This document shows, piece by piece, positions 35,501 to 48,101 of a stretch of 64,000 nt of DNA. This stretch comes from Puccinellia tenuiflora (lineage: Eukaryota > Streptophyta > Magnoliopsida > Poales > Poaceae), in NCBI GenBank assembly GCA_012064385.1, contig QRDG01001723.1:124001-188000 (forward strand), written 5' to 3'. A program made the position numbers and the translations under genes. Position 1 is the stretch's first letter; the number at the start of each line of letters is the position of its first letter. The notes under the pieces were generated by a model, which saw only the letters and a program-made list of their open reading frames with translations, was not told where the DNA came from and did not search any database.

Positions 35501-38500
35501 GCAATCAGAATTCTCTACTTCGATCTGACAAGAGAACACTTGTGCATGAGGTATGATGCCTGAAATATTTATTACTTTGTTAAATACTTCTATGTTAAAG
35601 ATGATGGAACTTGATTCTTTAATATTGTCTCAGGTGGATAGCATCAATGGTGCTCTACTTGATTTGGAAACCCAATACACAGAGTTAGAAGGGCGACACT
35701 GGGATCTCCAGCAGGAGAAAAACAAGGTCCATACTGAAGTAGTCAAGCTACAGGAATTGCTAAGGCTGGAGAGAGAAAAGAGCAAAGAACTCTCCCACTC
35801 AGACAAGACTCAGTTCAGTGCTATTCAGAAGCAGATAGCCCTACTGCTAGAAGATGGACGGCGTAAGGAAAACCAGCTTCAAGATGAAGAGCACAAGATT
35901 GTTGAAGCTCAGATCGAGACTTTTGTCTTGCAGAGGTGCTTAGGTGATATGGCAGAAACAAATTCTGATGTATCAGGGCAACTGCAGAAGCAACAGGAGT
36001 TGCACAAGGTCCTTGAGGCGAAGTTGGCCTGTTTGTCACAAAACAACCAGAAACTTACTGAAGGGATTGGTTCTGTGATGGAAGTACTACAGTTTGATGA
36101 GAAATATGGATCCTTGGATCTTATGAAGCTTGACATAGTTGTGCAGCTCATCTTGCATGAGATCAAATGCTTGCTGAATACTATTTCTGATGCCCAGGAT
36201 GTGAAGCAGAACCAGATCCTTGAGAAGTCGCTTGTTGTCACGCTTCTGGAGCACTTTGGACGAGAGGTGGCGGATCTGAGGTCAGAAAGGAGTGTTCTGA
36301 GGCAAGAGTGGCAAGCGAAGACCGAGGAGCTGCTACAACTGCAGGGTGAAAGGCACGACCTCCTGAAGATCAACTGTGAGTTACGGAAGGATGTGGAGGC
36401 CCGTAACCGCAAAGTGGATGAGATGAAAGCAGAGTCGAAGTTCTTGGTTCGGCAGCTCTCGGAGCTGCAAGAGTCGCGACAATCATTGCAAGCTGAGATT
36501 ATTAAGCTGATAGAAGAGAACTCCTCGCTGGCAGGCAAACTGTATGACTCAAGGGAGAAAGAGAAGTCTTTTGAAAACGATTTCAGTACTCTAATTGGTG
36601 AAGCAGTGAGGACAGATATCCTTGGTGTTGTTTTCAGAAGCCTTCACGATGAGAGGACGTCAGAATTGCAATCTTTGCATGATGATTTCGGGTCTCTCCA
36701 TGCGGCAGGCAATGAGCTCTATCAGGAAATCAGATTGATGAATAAGAAGCTTGGAGATCTACAACTTGAGAATAACTATCTTGAGAAGGAGCTCAGTAGA
36801 ACTATAAGCATCTGTGATGGCTCTAGTCCAGAGACTGGTTCTGCAAGAAGACGTACTATGCGTAGAGATACCAAGCTATTGAAATCTGGCAGGAAGAGTC
36901 AACAGGACAGTGCGGTGAACATGGAACAGCGCAAGGAAGTCGACAATGCTGGTCTTGAAAAATCAAACGAAATGTTAAGGGAGGAGCTTCACAAACTGCA
37001 GAGTGAAATGCAACTGCTTCGGAACAATGAACAGCCAGTGATTGATGTCAGGTCTTGCGATGCAGAGATCTCGAAATTGCTGGCCAACATGCAAATTGCC
37101 ACTGCCAATGCAGCTCTCTTCAAGGAGAAAGTCCTTGAGCTCATTGTAACATGTGAGAGTTGTGAGATAAGTGAAATAGTACAGAAGGAGGTGTTGAAGG
37201 AGGAGATCAGTCGGCGAAATTCTTACGTGGATGCGCTGAAGGACAAGCTTAGTGCTGTTGAGATCGAGAACAGAAGGCTGAAGGTTGATCTGAATGGTGA
37301 CTTCACAGTGCTAGGCGCATTGCAAACTGAAGTCGATGCCTTAGAGAGACAAACCCTGTCACTGGCCAAGGATTGCGTACCGTCGAGCAAACTCAGGAAT
37401 GAGGTATACAGCTAGGCATCATCTGTTTATGCTCTATTTGCCTCTTCCCTATATATGTTAATGTTGAAGTATGATGACAGTTTATTTGAAATATTTTGCT
37501 AAACATATTTCCCCTTGCCTTCTTCAGTCGAAGAAAGAATGCCAATATTTGTATATAGTTCCTACTTGAAGGATCCATAATATCCGCTAAAAAAGGATCC
37601 TTATTATACTTGAGAAATCTGATATTTGTGTTATACAATATAGTGTGTGTTTATTATTCCTGTGTGTGATTTGTTTTACTTAACTGTGACTCATTTCACT
37701 TGCTTCTTTTGCTAGGAATTTCTGCCGTCACCTCAGCTGTCAAAGATTGCTGTGAAACCAAGTGGTGACCAAAACTCAGCTAAACTGGTGAAAGACATGG
37801 AGCTGCAGAAATTGCATGGAACAATCAAAGCACTCCAGAAGGTGGTTACAGATACCGGAGTTGTTCTCGAGCAAGAAAGGCTTGATTTCAGCAGCAATCT
37901 CCAAGACGCCAGGAAACAGATTGAAATGCTCAAGCTCAAGGACATCTTGGACAGCGACGCGAGCGATGTGAACTACGAGCGAATGCTCAAGGACATACAG
38001 CTTGACCTTGTCCAGACTCCTAGCCGCCGAGCCATCGGCTCACACCGCCTCAAGAAGAAGATCACTGCGCAGCCCGATGATAAGATGCTTGCGCTGTGGA
38101 GTGTGGTCAGGACAAGCAGTGGTAGCGGCAGGCACGATGATCTGCGACCGCCACAGAGCGAGGCGGCCACCGAGAAGGACAAGGGTAAACGGTCTTCCAC
38201 TGATCAGCTGATGCTTGTGAAGGATCTCGGCGTCGACAAGCAGGAGGTACCGAGGCCCGTTGCCACGGAACCGCACCGTGAGTGGAAGAAGAAGGTCATC
38301 GAGAGACTCTCCTCGGACGCGCAGAGGCTGAGGGACCTCCAGTCCATCCTCCAGGAGCTGAGAGCGAGCGTGGAGGCATCGGGGGAGAGCGAGCTGGAGA
38401 GCGTCAGGGCGCAGATGGTCGAGTCTGAGGAGGCCATCACGCAGCTGATCGACGTCAACAGCAAGCTCCTGACCAAGGCGGAGGAGTTCACCTCCACGGA

Positions 38501-38804
38501 TGGGCTCGACGGCGGGAGTGTGGACCTCCGGAGCAGGAGCCAGCGCAAGATCCTGGAGCGGGTGCGGAAGATGTCCGAGAAGGTCGGACGGCTGGAGATG
38601 GAGATGCAGAAGTTCCAGCAGGTCCTGCTGAAGCACGAGGAGGAGCGCGCCAGCCGGCGCGCCTCCAAGACCGTGCAGCGGCGGTCGAGGGTGCAGCTCG
38701 TGGAGTACCTCTACGGCAAGCGGCGTGGCGGCGACGGCGGCAGCCACCGCCGGACCAAGCGCGGACCCTCCTGCTGCATGAGGGCCAAGGCCATGGACGA
38801 CTGA
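32562..38804 (+). CDS. NET1: NETWORKED 1-like actin-binding coiled-coil protein (NAB domain, KIP1-like)
   Basis: Five coding exons with GT-AG borders and continuous frame: 32562-32667, 33795-34142, 34229-35550, 35634-37403 and 37716-38804, for 1544 residues. Residues about 13-90 form the NET actin-binding (NAB) domain, with YSWWWDSHICPKNSKWLQ, then DEDADSFARRAEMYYKRRPE and YRALAERYDHAAGELR. The rest is almost wholly heptad-rich coiled coil up to a basic C-terminus with VQLVEYLYGKRR, as in the NET1 subfamily. Known NET1 proteins bind F-actin and link it to membranes and plasmodesmata; that role is inferred. NAB split over exons 1-2 and a huge third and fourth exon fit the family. The ATG at 32562 is chosen because the NAB domain follows at once. 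The symbol denotes the subfamily, not a specific orthologue. Confidence 0.93.
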
Positions 38805-39105
38805 CTGACTGACTTCTCTATCCCAGTTTATCATCCAGTGCTAGGAAAGGCTGAGGCTATTGTCAAGTTTTTTCATTTACCTAGTTTTAATCTTCAGAAA
38901 AAATGCAGCAAACTTTGTTCCTGTTTTCATGCTGCTGCTCTAGGTAAATAATTATGTGAACTGTCGATGCTTAGTTTCTTCATTATCTCAAGTAAGGATG
39001 TATATGGTAGTCGTGGTAAAATTATGGTAAACTGTTAATTTTGTCATAAAATTTTCCCCCTTGACGTTGTTCTTCATTTCGGTTGATCCGGTCAATGTTC
39101 TTGGT

Positions 39106-40223
39106 CAGGGGCGGAGCTCCTAGTAGGGCAGCCAATTTGAGACTCTGTATGAGAGAGCTATGTTTGTTTTAGTATATTACAGCAACTCATTCTATTCGCA
39201 GTAGCTAAATCTATATCTAACAGAACCAAACTCTAAACAATATTTCAGGTGGGGGTATTTAAGTAGGACTTGAGAGTATTTTGACCAGCTTATGAGGAGG
39301 CCACAATCACTTTAGTTATATAATGAATTATGTTTTACGATACTTTGAATTTGTATATTTATTGATATAAAAATTTAATTGTGTTAGTTTAATCAATATT
39401 TTTCTCAACAAGTGAGGACATATGTTTAGTCAACTAGAAAAATGATGGTTGACAACTCTCTTATAAAATGTCAATTTGCGTAAAAGTGATATAATAATTC
39501 TAAGTTTTGATGAAATGGTAAAAAAAGGGTGGGGGGAATCAAGAAAAGAGCAAAACATATGTTCATTCTTGATTATTTTACAGCGTGGACACCTTCTATT
39601 ACTATGGACTATATTAACACCGATTTTAACCATCGCTTAACTATTCAAAATTCCTTCAAAACTTCTCTTGTCTTGAATTTTTTTTTGAATTATTCTTTTC
39701 AAAGTTGTCTTGCATTCAACAAAACATGTCAAATGAATAAAAAATAATATAAAATGTCAAAGAGTTTCCTTTGTTGAAACCAATAAAAGAACGAGATGTC
39801 GAACGGGTGACTTCATTATATCTATGAACCAAATAAAAGTGTTATCATAGATCAATTTGATGTTTACATGTTTACTTATTGTACTCATACATATGTCTTA
39901 ACTTTATATACAACATGTTTGAAGTGCGAGAAATCAATCTAACTAATTGGCCATGAATTTCTGTTATCCAAGAATTTGGAAGGAGAGTTCGGTCTAACTT
40001 AAGGACATATAGTTAATTTGTGTTTTAAGCCACCTCGGTTTTTTTCCTAGAGCTGCACAGTTAAAACCTACATGTTCATAAAAAAGAATTTACAGCTTAC
40101 CATGAAGGATGGGGGCGATTGCCCCCCCCCCCCCCCCCCGCCGCGCCAAAATGATTCTAACTAAACAATGATATATGTTTCTGACTCCACCATACCTAAA
40201 TTTTGGACCGTCCTTCGCCACTG
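39106..40223. mobile_element. Possible degraded hAT-like element
   Basis: The ends CAGGGGCGGAG and, inverted, CAGTGGCGAAGGAC are alike. The interior is AT-rich, non-coding and contains the poly-C run. No target duplication is visible. Confidence 0.3.
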
Positions 40224-41219
40224 AATCTTTCTTACTATGAAGTGGGTGATTGTAGCATCTATAATATTTCGCCATTAAGAATGCAATGTTCTTCACATGC
40301 TATGAAAGTTACTGATTGCTGCAAACCAAAACATTTTTCCATGAAGTTGAAATTGTCTTGCGTTTCTGTTTGTGAATGTCAGACTATGGTTCCGCTTGCT
40401 TGCATGATCCAAACTTTGCTCCTTCCGGAACAAAGTTGTGCGAGTCTAGGGTTTAGGGCAAGAGATTTTAGCGAAATTTGTTGAAAATCGGTTTGGTTCC
40501 TATCTTGTAGGTTCAAATTTCTATATGAGCTCCCTCCATCTCTGGCCAATCTTCTGCCCACTCTCGATCTCGTGGGGAAGATTCTCACGAGCGGATTACT
40601 CCGCCCGTGAGGCGTCACGTCTTAACAACCGCGGAACCAACTCCAAGAGATTACGATGTTTGCTGGTAATGTCATCAACCTGAACACAAAGTTCAATCCC
40701 TACTAGCAATCGAGAACAAACAAGATCACGAAAATAGCAATATAAAGTTGCCGATATGAGTGAGGATTCGAAGTCTCAACGAGGTGTAATAAAGTGGGGT
40801 TTCGTTAATATGGCCGTTCAACCGAAGATCATGGACACAACGGAGATACACAAGTTATAACAATGGAAAACTTGAACTAAGCAAACCCCACCTATGTATC
40901 CTCAACGTTCATAGGAACCATGTCACCCTGAACAATGTCCTTATATGGTCAAATCTGAACTCGGAACACATCACATAGCTAATTTTCATCTCACCACAAC
41001 CACTAAGCCATTGAATAAAATATGGGGTGCGGTAACTATTTCAGTTCTAGTTTAGTGTAAAACTTTTGCTAACCAAATCGTGACAACTTTCACCATCAAT
41101 AATCACCTTGCATGTCTAGCTCCATGCCCAATCGGATAGTTTCATGTCCTTAATTTTCTCATGCAAAGAGAGAATCGGCAATAATTTACTTTATCTAAAA
41201 GAAGAGTTAACACGCTCAA
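40224..41219. other. No gene recognised
   Basis: Mixed-composition DNA left of copy 2 of the unclassified element. Short frames are present but none resembles a known protein. Confidence 0.4.
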
Positions 41220-41222
41220 CAC

Positions 41223-43656
41223 TTGAAAGAACAAACGATGTCCCGATGTCGCCTAGAGGGGGGGGGGGTGAATAGGCGATTAACACTTTTTCTATTTAGG
41301 GGCTTGATAATTGCGGAATAAAACTATGTGTTTAAATTAACAAGCCAACAACCTAAAATACTAGGTTTACCTAAAGTGCACCAACAACTTATGCTAAGCA
41401 AGGCAAGCAACAAGGTGATAGCAAGATATAAACTTCAAGCACGAAGGCTATCACAATGTAAATTGCATAAGTAAAAGCTCGGGTATAGAGATAACCGAGG
41501 CATGCGGAGACGAGGATGTATTCCCGAGTTCCTCCTTGTTAAGGGAGTACGTCTCGTTGGAGGGGTGTGAGCTCGCCACAAGAGGCCTACTCAAGATGCC
41601 ACAAAGGCCTCACCCTATTCTCCGATGAACCTCACCCAAGGGATTGGTTCACCTTCCACTATCGGAATCCTTCGAGGCGGATTCCGGAGCCCTTTACAAC
41701 TCTTCTTGGGGCACAACCCACAACTCAATTGGGGGCTCCCAAACCTTGCCGAAGCTTCACAAGTCGAAGTCTTCACGGCACCACCACCGTCTAGGGTACA
41801 CAATGCAACCAAGAGGCACAAAGCTCTTGGGAACACAATGCACCCAAGAGTAACAAGCTTCTCAACCTTCACTTTCCACGAATCACCGTGGAGAGAGCAA
41901 CCCGATGCAACAAATGCAAAAGGCAAGAACACACTAAGTGGTCAAATCCTTCACTCTCAAATTCCAACCAAGCAACAAATGTTTTGGGGGGAATAAGAGA
42001 GGAAGAACAAAGGGGATGAACACAAAGAAACCCCAAGATCTAGATCCACTAGTTCCCCTCACTTAGAGGAGATTTTGATTGGTGGAAAGGTAGATCTAGA
42101 TCTCCTCTCTTGAATCCCTAAGTTTGGGCAAGAATCATTGGAGGGATTGAGAGGAATCAACCTCACAAGGTTAGCAACAAATTAGGAGAGAGGAAAATAA
42201 GTGAGCAAGAACCAGCGACCAGGTTTTGGGGAGGGAGGAGGCTTTTTATAGCCTCCCCCAAAAACTAGCCGTTAGAACCTGTCCAGGTCGGAGACTCCAG
42301 ACTAAGTGGCCGGAGACTCCGGTCTGCTGGATCATCGGGGAGGGCCGGAAAGTCCGGTCCAGGGGGCGGAGACTCCGGCCAGGCCGGAGACTCCGGGGAC
42401 CCTCCGGGGGTGCTCCGGACCCCTACCAGAGCCGCACCACACAAAAGCGAAACGGCTGAGAAAAACACAGGGCCGGAGATTCCGGTGGGGCCGGAGACTC
42501 CGCCCCATCTCCGGGGTACCTCCGGACCGAGTCCAGAGACGCACCACACAAAAACGTTCGGCAGCGAAAACAAGAGAGGCCGGAGACTCCGTTCATTTGG
42601 GCCGGAGACTCCGGTGGGACCGGAGACTCCGGGACATCTCCGGGGTAGATCCAACAGAAAAATCAGAACCCCATACCTTTTGCAAATGAACTCCGTTTTC
42701 GATAATCTTGGACTCGTTGGAATCATCACAATGAGCACAACAAGATTATGCAGAGAAACATCATAGTCCAACAATATATTGTAAAACCAAATGGGGAAAG
42801 TTTAAAAGCTCTTTTTCGCAAACCGAAAAACCGTTTCTTTTGCAATTGAAGTCCGAATGAAGCAAAATCAATTTTGTTGGAAAGAGGACGACAAAAGCAA
42901 CCTTTGAAAATGGCAAACTAGCAAAGGAGATTTTGCAAAGGGTTGGAAAGGTGAAACCTTCCAAAAGGATGAACCGGCAAAATCTCCAATACCGAAGATG
43001 CAAAATGAAGACGCATATGCAAACCGTTTTTGGTGATCTTAGCCTTGTCATAACACGCACGACAAGCACTAAGACCACACCACGATAAGAGTCAAATAAG
43101 AACCAATGAAGATGATTTCAAGGAAGCAAGGATGCAAAGGGTTGAGCTCTCCACGAACGATACGATCAAGTTACTCGGTCGAGAGCCCCTCTTGATAGTA
43201 CGGTTATCTATCCTATAATCCGGTCTCTCACTAAGCATCATGAGACCGGTAAAAAAGAAACCCTATCAAGATCATACATTTGCCTTGCGCATTAATCCAC
43301 TTGAGGTCGATGGAGACGATCTTCATCTCCTCAAGACGAACCATCTTCTTGATTGCGCTTCGCTTGGTGAATATTCACATGTGGCTCCCCCATACACCAA
43401 GATGGGAGAAGCACCACTTCGGCATATCTTCACTTGGCCTTTGTCTTGATGACGAACACCGTGGCCTTGATTAACAAAAAATCTTCTTCCCTTAACCTCG
43501 ACTCCAACACATGGAGAACAAGCAAGACCTTGACTCCAACAAATGGAGACAAGCAAGCTAATGGACACCTACAAATATAGCTCAATGCAAATATTAGTCC
43601 ATAGAGATTGTCATTAATTACCAAAACCATGCATGGGGGCAACCATGCACTTTCAA
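41223..43656. mobile_element. Unclassified repeat element, copy 2 (TSD cac)
   Basis: It starts TTGAAAGAACAAAC and ends CATGCACTTTCAA, flanked by cac at 41220-41222 and 43657-43659. It shares order and much sequence with 25704-27737 but is 400 bp longer, mostly from its palindrome array and an extra stretch near 42780-43000. A run of G at about 41260-41269 occurs near the left end. No conserved protein was seen. Confidence 0.7.
42285..42655. repeat. Array of CCGGAGACTCCGG palindromes in copy 2
   Basis: About ten complete or near-complete copies of the 13-bp palindrome occur in 370 bp, often as GGCCGGAGACTCCGG, separated by C/G-rich spacers of variable length. Confidence 0.85.
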
Positions 43657-43833
43657 CACTACTTTACTTAGTTTCATCGTCTTCCATCATGACCGTAACA
43701 GCAATAAGACCACAAAATCAAGTCTGCATTAATTATTTATAAATTGAATTATGTTTGTTTTTTCTGTTTCTGGGAATTAATAACTTAATGTTATGTTAGC
43801 TACATGCAAGAATGCACGATTATTACTACTTAA

Positions 43834-43996
43834 CTACTTCATCCATTCTAAAATATTTGATGTTTCGGATAATATTTCGGTGTGGACCACATACAAACTA
43901 AAATGAGTGAACTGGCACAGTAAAACGCGTCTAGATACATATGATTCAGAAATGAGGAAAAGCTAAAATATCATATTTTTTGTAATGGAGGAGTTA
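43834..43996. mobile_element. Stowaway-type MITE (diverged)
   Basis: It begins ctacttcatccattctaaa and ends tttgtaatggaggagtta. The interior has the usual aaactaaaatgagtgaac and tctagatacat blocks of Mariner-type MITEs of grasses. Confidence 0.7.
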
Positions 43997-44029
43997 GTTA
44001 AATAACAACAGTTCTTTGAGAGTGGACGT

Positions 44030-44365
44030 TCTGCATATTATTTAATGCATTTTAAACGCATTTTAAAATGTAAAAAATACGAATAAAATTTCACGTACAC
44101 ATCTCCGCAAATATGTGCAGGTCACAAGGTCTTGCGAAAAAATTAAATTTTATTTTTTCTCCACAATAAATAAAAATTCCGGTGCTGGAAAAATCCACGA
44201 GACTTTTTTTTTTGTCTTTTTACACATCCCCAAAAAAATTGTTTTCCAACTAAACTTTTTTGCACGCACATAGAACGTAGAGATGTATGTGTGTAACTTT
44301 TTTTCCATTGTTTTTGCATTTAGAAATGCTTTTCAAAAACAGGACGGGTGCAAATGAGCTGATGT
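44030..44365. mobile_element. Possible MITE upstream of the first cluster gene
   Basis: AT-rich, non-coding, with blocks similar in style to 28465-28840 (acgcattttaaaatg, ttttcaaaaacagg). The ends are not sharply defined. Confidence 0.3.
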
Positions 44366-44570
44366 ATTTTCCCGGTTCTCCTTGTTAAAAACTCAATCAG
44401 GCCGCAAATGGGCTGATTCCGCTACCAGCCGGGAGTACTCATCACATCCCTAGTCCCTCACCAGGCGGCCACCACCAAAAACACACACGACGCCTTGTCT
44501 CCGCTTTTTAAAACCCTAGACTAGATCGCCCGCCGCTCTCAAACACACGACGCCGGTTCCAGACCAGACA

Positions 44571-45999
44571 ATGGGAAATCGCCATGATGAATCGAACTTC
44601 TCCCACGAGATGTATCGCAGTCGCAGTACTCATGATGAGCTTGTTGCTGCCGAGGAGCAAGATCCCCAACTGGACAACGTGGTCCAAGCAGATAAAATAT
44701 CTACTGATGGCGGCAGGGGATGCCGGAATCACCTGGCCGCTATGATAAAATCTGTAAGTTCCTTGCCATTTTAATCCCTCCATTCCATAATATAAGTCTT
44801 TTTAGCGAGCTAAACTATAGGACAGTTCATTTGTACCTGCTTATCATCATGATCATCTGTTTGGTAATTAACTTCCTTTCACAAATTGCATTTCAAGTGT
44901 CTCGAGATGCACGAGAAACTGATGGGCATGTGGAAGACTCGGACAGGACTTCACAGATCAGCTACCACGCTCCTCCTCAGCCATATGATCCAAGAGCGAC
45001 TCATCTCCACGAATGTTGAGTATTCAGATGTGGCACTGGCTGCCATTACGGTATGTTGTTGTGCGTGGTAGCCCCTACTTCTTTTGGGGCAAGCAGCATG
45101 CATGACTCTTTGCAGTATTAGTAGTTATTTGTTTCTTAATATGTATGAGCTCTTATGTAATACTAATAATTTCAAAATGATGGTATCTAGTGTATTGGCA
45201 ATGAAGCTGCCTTGACGTGTGAGATGTTCAGGCTTGATGCTAGACCTAGTGACATCGACACGAGCGATCGAATCCGGCTGTTCGCCCTAAATCTTATCAA
45301 CTACAGAGGATGGGGATATGTTACTTCTGCTGCTGCCGCTGACGCCATGGTGGTACGCACCCATAGCTATCATTGACTAACCATGTCTTTCCTAATTTTT
45401 CGTATCTTACATTGCTTACCATCTAATTAATATCTAATGGTTTTACTAACTGTCAAGGGTATGGCTAAGGAGGCCAATTCAATGTCTGAATGGATGAGGA
45501 AAGAGAACAAGCGTATTGTCTCCAGCGACCCATCGGTACCCCGAGAGATCCTGGAGTGTCATGCGATACGGGAGGCAACCTTACAATGGATGGTCATTAT
45601 GGTGCAACGCCATGTTCGCTCTGCTCCCATCGCTACTCCTGTCCCCAAGCCTTATGTTATATGGGATGACGCTGATGTTGCTGAAGCATCAAATTTTAGT
45701 GGGTATGATCTGTAGAATACATTCATCTCCTATTGCACAAAATCTGAATATTGTGAGAAATAACTTGTCGCTACTGTTTTCATTGATGAAAGCGTTGTGA
45801 CATATTCGTTTGCTCCATTATCACTAGGGGCAGCACTTACAAACTGAATTGTGAAGAACACCAAGGGAAAAAACAAGATGAGAAGAGGAACAAGAAAAAA
45901 AGGAAAAATTCTGAGGTAAGCCTACTAGCCTCTGTGACATTGTTTGATTTCATCATGGCTAGACGAATAACACGTGAGATTGTTTTATTCAAGTTTTGA
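44571..45999 (+). CDS. Cluster gene A: unrecognised grass protein with three exon-encoded repeat units, Trp exon lost
   Basis: The exon model is 44571-44753, 44898-45050, 45191-45352, 45458-45702 and 45828-45999, about 304 residues. Exons 2, 3 and 4 each begin a repeat unit: CLEMHEKLMGMW, CIGNEAALTCEM and GMAKEANSMSEW. The introns between them are phase 0. The tail is Lys-rich. Exon 1 ends like the Trp-rich exon of gene B (L-A-A-x-x-K-S/C) but lacks its Trp motif, so the N-terminal domain appears shortened. The upstream sequence (acgacgccttgtctccgctt) matches that of gene B. I do not recognise the family. The last exon is the least certain: reading through instead would stop at 45713-45715. 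Confidence 0.6.
44775..44830. mobile_element. Stowaway MITE fragment in intron 1 of gene A
   Basis: ccctccattccataatata followed by agtctttttag is the left half of a typical Stowaway MITE. No right half was found. Confidence 0.55.
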
Positions 46000-46061
46000 A
46001 GTTGTGCAACGAAGCAGGAATACTGGTCTGTGATTAGCAATATATTGGATATTTTACGATA

Positions 46062-46150
46062 CTCCCTCCATGTCAACATATAGTGTATATTAGTTTTGTC
46101 CTAACTCAAACTTTGTAAACCAAATTTATAAAAGAGAAAAATATTTCGCA
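46062..46150. mobile_element. Stowaway-like fragment between genes A and B
   Basis: It begins actccctccatgtcaacata and is followed by AT-rich MITE-like sequence. The other end is unclear. Confidence 0.4.
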
Positions 46151-46271
46151 ATAGAAGAGAAAAATATTATAGTGTAGATGATTGCTGTTATTATATCTTT
46201 ATGATTCCAAACACACCCGACGCCTCGTCTCCGCTTTCAAACCATAGATCAGGATCGGAGTCGCATTGTCA

Positions 46272-48101
46272 ATGGAAGATGGTGTGATAAACAACTTGGA
46301 TGAGGCTAATCGCATCGTAGATTGCGATAAGAAGATTGTGGAGATGTGGGCCAAAAAATTCCACAATGACGACCAACGTTCACCGCCAGTGGAGATCGTC
46401 AAGAATGAAGGTACATAATAGAAAAAAATTATGATTATTATTATGATTGTGCCTTTTGCTCTCCTCCTCCTTACCTATGTGTGTTTGGTAGGGCTTGTGA
46501 CTTCCTTTGTTTTGTATCCAGCTTATTTATTTTATCTGACAAAGGAACAGATCCTCTTAACCTTTCATTTTTCTACTAGATCTTTTGGAGAATACGTGGG
46601 GATGGAAAAGGCTGGTCCCATCACCCAGATTCGTTGAAATGCCCTTCTATAATTTCTATTGGGAATACCTCGTGAAATATTACCAGCGCAACGCTCGTAA
46701 CTATGTTGGTGCTGAGAAAACCATCCAGGATTGGCTGTTGAAACCGGGACCAGGCCAAATTGCTACTAATGGCAGTGAATGTGGGAATCCATTGGCTGCT
46801 GCCGCCAAGTGTGTAAGTTTCTTTCTGTTTACCAAAGAGGATGATACATTAGCTCTGTTTGGAAATTATTGTTTCTTTTACTAATTGTATTTGATGGTTT
46901 CAAGTGCATCGAGATGGAGGATCAACTTATGTCGGTGTTGAATACTCGGTCAGACCACGGACTGCCCATGCCCGGCACGATCGTCCTGAGTCACATGATC
47001 AAAGAACATGCACATCTCCTGATGTCGAGGAAAGATGAATTTTCAGAGGTGGCTATGGCTTCCTTTGTGGTATGTTCCTGCCCCTAACAAACCACTATGC
47101 ATCCTACTTCTTCTCTTCTTTCAGATACGACTTTGAAAACTGACAAGCATTGTGAAGATTTGTAAATTGTGATTGCCAATGCTATCATTTTTGTGAAATC
47201 CAGTATTATTAATCAATTTTAAAATCATCGTGTACTGCAAATTTTATGGCATGTGTTTGTCATACAAATCCTATGGTTAGCAAATTTACTAGATTTCCCA
47301 CGTAGAATATCATGTAATGTCTAGAGGAGTATTTGCATGAGATGTGCAACCTCGTTGGTTTCCCACGTGCATAGCTTTGATTGGCTTCGAGCTCAGCCTG
47401 CACACTTTCAATATTTTTTTGGGGCGAATAGCATCACTCTTGGCAGTGGAAGTAGTTGTTTTATTCTGAATCTGAACTAGTGTGCAATTTCAAAACAATG
47501 CTTTCTAGTGTATTGGCAAGGAAGCCGAGTTGATGTGTGAGATGCTGAAGCTCAATGGTGGACCCTGTGACATCACCTTGAGTGATTTAATCCGGCTGTG
47601 CGCCTTAATTCTTATGAACTACAGAGGTCACAGATGTATTGCAGCCGCTGGTGCCATGGTGGTATGTGTCTTCGCTCTTTCCCCGCCAAAACATCTTATG
47701 TACAAGAGCGCAGATCTTATGGACTTAAATTTTGATACTATTAATTTTCGGTTGCTTACTAACTTATGGTTACTAATTATGATTTCTCCAAGGGTATTGC
47801 AAACGAGGCCAAGTTGATGTGTGAGTGGATAAGAGAACACAATGAGCTTATTTTCTACCTCGACCCAGATTTACCGAACAATATTTTTCATGGCGTGATT
47901 ATCCGGGAGACAACCTTTGATTTGATGGTCAGTATAGTGGAAGATTCTTCTTCCTATTCGGCCAACGCTAGGTCCAAGCTGAAACGGGAAGGCCACAAAA
48001 CGGAGAAAAAAGAGAGGAAGAAGAAGAATAAGAAGAGAATTCCAAAGGTAAACATACCGTCCTCCGTGACATTGTTTAATGGAGCATGGCTAGATGAATA
48101 A
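46272..48101 (+). CDS. Cluster gene B: unrecognised grass protein, full Trp-domain plus three-unit module
   Basis: Exon model: 46272-46410, 46580-46812, 46905-47069, 47509-47661 and 47793-48101, 332 residues, all with GT-AG borders. Exon 2 encodes a Trp/Tyr-rich domain (TWGWKRLVP, then a Y-rich stretch with YYQRNA). Exons 3, 4 and 5 each start a repeat unit: CIEMEDQLMSVL, CIGKEAELMCEM and GIANEAKLMCEW, the first two ending phase 0. Exon 5 continues into a strongly basic tail (KKERKKKNKK). The same exon order, phases and motifs recur in gene A and twice in the minus-strand gene, which is the best evidence that this is a real gene. Function and localisation are unknown. The Lys-rich tail could be a nuclear signal, which is inference. 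Confidence 0.7.

Larger units (their letters stand above)
38805..41219. other. 3' flank of the NET1-like gene and intergenic DNA
   Basis: No gene was recognised. At 39106 CAGGGGCGGAGCTCC resembles an hAT-type terminus, and at about 40210-40223 gtccttcgccactg resembles the opposite end, but the flanks do not give an 8-bp duplication. A run of 18 C lies at 40122-40139. Confidence 0.4.
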
